Positions 6,471 to 6,874 of a stretch of DNA of 6,874 bases are shown one piece after another; position 1 is the stretch's first letter; each line of letters opens with the position of its first letter. Location of the stretch: assembly GCA_945833895.1 (NCBI GenBank), contig CAMAGQ010000089.1, forward strand, positions 1 to 6,874, given 5' to 3'. This DNA comes from an uncultured bacterium. GTDB lineage: Bacteria; Cyanobacteriota; Vampirovibrionia; Gastranaerophilales; Gastranaerophilaceae. Below the pieces are notes generated by a model. It saw only the letters and a list, made by a program, of their open reading frames with translations. It was not told where the DNA came from and did no database searches. The position numbers were made by a program, and so were the translations under genes.

Positions 6471-6874
6471 TAATTATTGTATTTTGACGTATCCAAACCG
6501 AAATATTTCATCGTTGCAAGTGTTACATTTTTCATTGCCAATTGTCTTTGTGTCCTTGAATCAATGTTCAGTTTATCTGTAGGATTAGACATAAAGCCCA
6601 TCTCTATCATAAGAGCAGGTATTCTTCTTCTGTTGGATTCATCAATCAAACCAACATAGCCTCGAGCAGTTTCTGCCGCCGTTATAGTTTTCGTATTAGG
6701 ATTAACTTGAGATTTGAATTGAGTTTCCATAATTTTGGCAAAATTATCGCTTGCTTTACTGTCAATAGCATCATGGATAATTTGTAATCCGTTAACTTTT
6801 GTATTATCTACTGCATTACAGTGTAAGCTTATCAATATATCTGCTTTAAATTTTTCTTTGGCATCACATACTTG
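6470..6874 (-). CDS. N-acetylmuramoyl-L-alanine amidase (Amidase_3), 5' part beyond right edge
   Basis: The frame is open from the window edge at 6874 to a TAA at 6470-6472, showing the last 134 residues of a zinc amidase. Amidase_3 enzymes cut the bond between N-acetylmuramic acid and the stem peptide. Visible family marks: KADILISLHCNAV, whose His (codon 6821-6823) is the last zinc ligand; GLQIIH after it; the TARGYVGL segment; RIPALMIEMGFMSNP, with the conserved catalytic Glu; and a C-terminal helix ending in MKYFGLD. The first zinc His and Glu and any signal or wall-binding domain lie outside the window. A TTG at 6833-6835 is inside the conserved zinc-binding strand (LISLH) and cannot be the true start. 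The gene is followed by the muramidase in the same reading frame after a single stop codon, so the two form a wall-degrading pair. Confidence 0.92.
   Translation of the reverse strand, partial: QVCDAKEKFKADILISLHCNAVDNTKVNGLQIIHDAIDSKASDNFAKIMETQFKSQVNPNTKTITAAETARGYVGLIDESNRRRIPALMIEMGFMSNPTDKLNIDSRTQRQLAMKNVTLATMKYFGLDTSKYNN

Overview
The window is AT-rich, densely coding bacterial DNA with seven genes, two of them cut by the window edges. No stretch of 300 bases lacks a gene. The longest gaps are about 138 bases (divergent promoter region, 3597-3734) and 103 bases (1729-1831). I see no tRNA, rRNA, CRISPR array, insertion sequence or clear intrinsic terminator.

Organism: low GC, short A-rich ribosome binding sites (AAGG/GAGG type), a VKOR-DsbA fusion, an anaerobe-type QueH, and a regulator-like protein joining a winged-helix-like segment to a GspE/MshE N-terminal-like domain. 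Together these suggest a gut or anaerobic lineage related to Cyanobacteria (Vampirovibrionia/Melainabacteria, Gastranaerophilales). This is an inference from gene content; other low-GC anaerobes are not excluded.

Layout. (1) Minus strand, 1-1728: an exported protein with one TPR-like segment and a long polar tail, followed 30 bases later by a TPR-like gene that runs off the left edge. (2) Minus strand, 1832-3596: a five-helix VKOR-DsbA disulfide-forming membrane protein, whose 3' end overlaps queH (epoxyqueuosine reductase) by 32 bases. (3) A divergent promoter region at 3597-3734. (4) Plus strand, 3735-5397: the MshEN-like/leucine-zipper protein, overlapping a class 3 (Rhizobium etli type) L-asparaginase by 8 bases. 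(5) Minus strand, 5384-6874: an N-acetylmuramoyl-L-alanine amidase (3' part only), then a LysM plus GH24 muramidase. These two share a reading frame and are separated by one TAA codon and five sense codons. The muramidase and asparaginase genes converge and overlap by 14 bases.

How the genes may work together: the clearest functional pair is amidase plus muramidase, which cut the peptide and the glycan parts of peptidoglycan. The VKOR-DsbA protein makes disulfides outside the cytoplasm, and the exported TPR-like protein beside it carries exactly four cysteines, nearly evenly spaced, so it is a plausible substrate. The coupling of the MshEN-like protein to asparaginase is the least familiar association here and the best candidate for something undescribed.
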